In this document: positions 61,767 through 64,000 of the stretch, one piece after another
How positions within the stretch are numbered: the stretch's first letter is position 1
Layout of the letters: every line of letters starts with the position of its first letter
Origin: Labrenzia sp. OB1
Lineage (GTDB): Bacteria; Pseudomonadota; Alphaproteobacteria; Rhizobiales; Stappiaceae
DNA length: 64,000 nucleotides
Assembly (NCBI RefSeq): GCF_001624695.1
Contig: NZ_JSEP01000015.1
Coordinates: 62,985 to 126,984 of the forward strand
Direction of reading: 5' to 3'
Program-made: the position numbers and the translations under genes
The notes under the pieces: model-generated
The model's input: the letters and a program-made list of their open reading frames with translations, nothing else
What the model was told of the DNA's origin: nothing
The model's database searches: none

Positions 61767-63029
61767 TTACTTCGCCGTTTCGGCAAGCACCGTGGCAAGG
61801 TCTTCCCTGGCACGCTCCATCGCCTCATCGACTGAATATTCACCGACGACTGCCTGGGTCACGCGCTGCACCGTGATGTTGAACATGGCGCGGTTGTTCT
61901 TGTAACCCTGATAGGCGAAAGCGACGGGAGACAGCTTTTCAACCTGTGCTCCCCAGGCATTCAGTGCTGCGGCGGCCGGCGCCGACACATCCTGGTAGTC
62001 CACACCCGCTGCTGCGACACCGTAATGGGCCGGCACGGAGCGGGTCCGGGACGTCAGTTCGGCATAAACCTCCTGCTGCGCGAGATAGTCGATCAGTTTC
62101 GCCACCAGCTCGGGATGTTTTGTGTGCTTGAAGCCAACGATACCCGAACCGCCGGGCATGCCGCTGCATCCGCCCGCACCGCACGGCGAACCAACCACCT
62201 GCCAGTCGAAGAGATCGCCGATCTTCTGGTCGAAGTTCAGCGTCTGCCAACTGCCACTGAACAGATAGGCAAGAGTGCCGTTGATGAATTCAGCGCCCGC
62301 ATCGCGGTAGCTGCCGCCACCGGCACCGGCCCAGACATCACGCAGCATGATGCCTTCGTTGTTCCAGTCCACGAATTTCTGCACATACTCCTGGAAGGCG
62401 TCATCGATGAGAATCGGCTCACCGTTTTCATCGAAGATCCTGGCGCCATAGGAAATGGCCGGGCCCGCGATCCGGTGACCGGAGCGGTCCATGGCCATAG
62501 CGGCTTCGATCCCGGTTGCCTCGGCAACTGCGGTGGCCGCCTGCGCCCAGGTATCCCAGTCGGCATCCGCCGACGGAATTTCCACGCCTGCCTGATCGAA
62601 CAGCGTCTTGTTGATATAGGCCCCGGTGATGGTGAAGTCCCCGTGCATCCCATAGATGCCGTCGTCGTCGGCACCGACGCGATACCAGTCAAGCGTATCG
62701 CCGAAACTGTCTTCCCAGTAACCGCGATCCACGTAAGGGGCCAGATCGATATAATATTCGTTGAGCCCGCCCAGGTCCGTCACCCGGGCCATGTCCGGCC
62801 CTTCACCCGCCGCCAGCTGGACAGGCAGGTTCTTCAGGACGACATCATAGGAAACGATGTCGGTGACCACATCGACACCCGGGTTTTCGGCTTCGAATCC
62901 GGTGAAGAGATCGTCCAGAACCTTGCAGAAAGGTTCGTCGTTGCACATGAACCGGATTTCCTGAGCAGCTGCCGGAGCGGCGAAGGCCGCCGACAGCATG
63001 AATGCTCCGATAAGTCTGGTATATTTCAT
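61767..63029 (-). CDS. Sugar ABC transporter substrate-binding protein (family 1)
   Basis: A 420-residue periplasmic solute-binding protein. Signal peptide through AAPAAAQ (about residue 22), then IRFMCNDEPFCKVLDDLFTGFEAENPGVDVVTDIV. Internal motifs GEGPDMARVTDLGGLNEYYIDL and the SGSWQTLNFDQKIGDL/GGSGIVGFKHTKHPEL regions are usual for CUT1 binders. It has several Cys (MCNDEPFC and PCGAGGC), suggesting disulfides. It lies 35 bp downstream of the Gfo/Idh/MocA gene on the same strand. Confidence 0.9.
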   Translation of the reverse strand: MKYTRLIGAFMLSAAFAAPAAAQEIRFMCNDEPFCKVLDDLFTGFEAENPGVDVVTDIVSYDVVLKNLPVQLAAGEGPDMARVTDLGGLNEYYIDLAPYVDRGYWEDSFGDTLDWYRVGADDDGIYGMHGDFTITGAYINKTLFDQAGVEIPSADADWDTWAQAATAVAEATGIEAAMAMDRSGHRIAGPAISYGARIFDENGEPILIDDAFQEYVQKFVDWNNEGIMLRDVWAGAGGGSYRDAGAEFINGTLAYLFSGSWQTLNFDQKIGDLFDWQVVGSPCGAGGCSGMPGGSGIVGFKHTKHPELVAKLIDYLAQQEVYAELTSRTRSVPAHYGVAAAGVDYQDVSAPAAAALNAWGAQVEKLSPVAFAYQGYKNNRAMFNITVQRVTQAVVGEYSVDEAMERAREDLATVLAETAK

Positions 63030-63064
63030 ATTTTCCTCCCTGGATTGATTGACTTTTCAGACGT

Positions 63065-64000
63065 TTATGGCGTCCATCCCCGGTAGAGGCCGGACGCCGT
63101 TCCCAATGGCAACGACACCTGACCGCCGCTGCGTGCGGCCTGGTAGATCGCGGTCACCAGCTCGATCGAGCGGCGGCCATCTTCCAATGTCACTTCATTG
63201 CCCGGCACCCCTCCCAAGGCCTCGCCGATGGCTTTGAAGAAGCCTGCAAATCCGCATTTGACTTCACAGACCGAAGCGACCACTTCATCCACGCGCGGCT
63301 GGTTTTCCGGGTCGCGGGCAATGTAGCGCCACGTTCCCTGGGCCGGCGTATAGGGCTCGGTTCCCGACTCCACAGTGAGGCCGGAGTAAACGAACCGCAG
63401 CCGGGAAATCTCCTCCGAGGACCCGAGCGTGACCGAACTCGTCGCCAGGGCGCCGTTTTCCATGCGCATTGAAATTGCCGCACAATCATCGACCTCGATG
63501 TCGTTGACGCGCGTGTCGAGCATCGCCGACAGATTTCTGACCGGTCCCATGAACCGGCAGAGCAGATCGTGGTTGTGGATCGCATGTCCCAGGATGGCGC
63601 CGCCGCTTTCGCCGGACCAGGTGCCGCGCCAGTCGACCGCATAATAGTCTTCGCGGCGGTTCCAGTGCGTTTCCACCGTGGCGACAAGGGGTTTTCCGGC
63701 AAGCCCCGCGTCGATCAGGGCTTGCAACCGGGCTGTCGCCGGGCCGTAGCGGTACTGAAACACGGGAAAGATCTGTTTGCCGGTCTGGCTGGCGATCCGG
63801 ATCAGCACGTCAGCTTCGGCAACGGAGCGAACAAGCGGCTTTTCGCAAACGGCATGCTTGCCCGCCTGCAGCACCGCCTTCGTCACGTCGAAATGCAACT
63901 GCGGCGGCAGGCAGACATCGACCAGATCGATTTCCGGATCCGCCAGAACGGCCTGGATGTCATCGCTCAGGGCAATGGTTTCCTGCTCGGAGACCATTTC
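63065..64000 (-). CDS. Gfo/Idh/MocA-family oxidoreductase (5' end outside window)
   Basis: About 311 residues of an NAD(P)-dependent sugar or inositol dehydrogenase-like protein; the frame is still open at base 64000, so the first Rossmann strand and the start are missing. Visible are DIQAVLADPEIDLVDVCLPPQLHFDVTKAVLQAGKHAVCEKPL (the EKP motif with catalytic Lys), the second domain with DYYAVDWRGTWSGESGGAILGHAIHNHDLL and a C-terminal DGRRSIELVTAIYQAARSGG. The substrate would be what the ABC transporter downstream imports. The enzyme is usual for myo-inositol, glucose-like or disaccharide oxidation. Confidence 0.9.
   Translation of the reverse strand, partial: EMVSEQETIALSDDIQAVLADPEIDLVDVCLPPQLHFDVTKAVLQAGKHAVCEKPLVRSVAEADVLIRIASQTGKQIFPVFQYRYGPATARLQALIDAGLAGKPLVATVETHWNRREDYYAVDWRGTWSGESGGAILGHAIHNHDLLCRFMGPVRNLSAMLDTRVNDIEVDDCAAISMRMENGALATSSVTLGSSEEISRLRFVYSGLTVESGTEPYTPAQGTWRYIARDPENQPRVDEVVASVCEVKCGFAGFFKAIGEALGGVPGNEVTLEDGRRSIELVTAIYQAARSGGQVSLPLGTASGLYRGWTP

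Overview
The window looks like an alphaproteobacterial chromosome, most likely Hyphomicrobiales of the Stappia/Labrenzia/Roseibium kind. That placement is an inference from the gene content (sox thiosulfate oxidation, NAD-linked molybdenum formate dehydrogenase, many periplasmic-binding-protein ABC transporters), the GC-rich codon use and the tight ATGA-overlapped operons. No rRNA, tRNA, CRISPR array, transposase or phage gene was seen. The gene at each edge is cut off by the window.

Layout: (1) 1-4453, the end of a sox operon, soxC (partial)-soxD-soxE-soxF. (2) 4598-9640, small redox and stress regulators with divergent targets: a GlxA-type AraC regulator, two NTF2-like proteins, an HxlR regulator, and a LysR regulator facing a quinol-monooxygenase/alcohol-dehydrogenase pair. 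(3) 9812-16758, fdsGBA-fdhD-fdsD formate dehydrogenase with a LysR regulator upstream. (4) 17075-23060, a BMP-type nucleoside/nucleobase ABC transporter with a cytosine-deaminase-like amidohydrolase. (5) 23142-28943, an RpiR regulator and an Ugp-like ABC transporter with a glycerophosphodiester phosphodiesterase.

(6) 29054-48562 is the most unusual part. Seventeen minus-strand genes in a row (46185 down to 29054) encode an OsmC protein, a 3-hydroxyisobutyrate-dehydrogenase-like enzyme, a branched-chain-type ABC transporter, a GST, a small DMT permease, an M24-peptidase-fold protein lacking one metal Asp, a TPP-dependent 2-oxoacid dehydrogenase E1 with its E2 split over two genes, an aldehyde dehydrogenase and a two-subunit molybdenum hydroxylase. 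A LacI regulator and an amidohydrolase-2 enzyme lie on the other strand. Matching palindromes built on GCAATCGATTGC / TGCAAACGATTGCA stand before the OsmC gene and lacI (shared region), the M24 gene and the amidohydrolase. They tie the block into one apparent regulon for import and breakdown of an unidentified compound.

(7) 48762-53707, a VOC protein with divergent LysR, then an L-idonate/D-gluconate module (idnD, idnO, gluconokinase, LacI regulator) with a GntR/IdnR-type operator TGTTATCGATAACA. (8) 53785-58405, a partly decayed island: a double PCC/DUF296 protein, an AMP-forming acyl-CoA ligase, a 38-codon apparent thiolase remnant, an IclR regulator, a frameshifted TRAP receptor remnant and an SDR. 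(9) 58528-64000, a sugar/polyol ABC transporter with a Gfo/Idh/MocA oxidoreductase cut by the right edge.

A recurring feature: in all four ABC operons the solute-binding-protein gene is followed by a GC-rich hairpin before the permease or ATPase genes.
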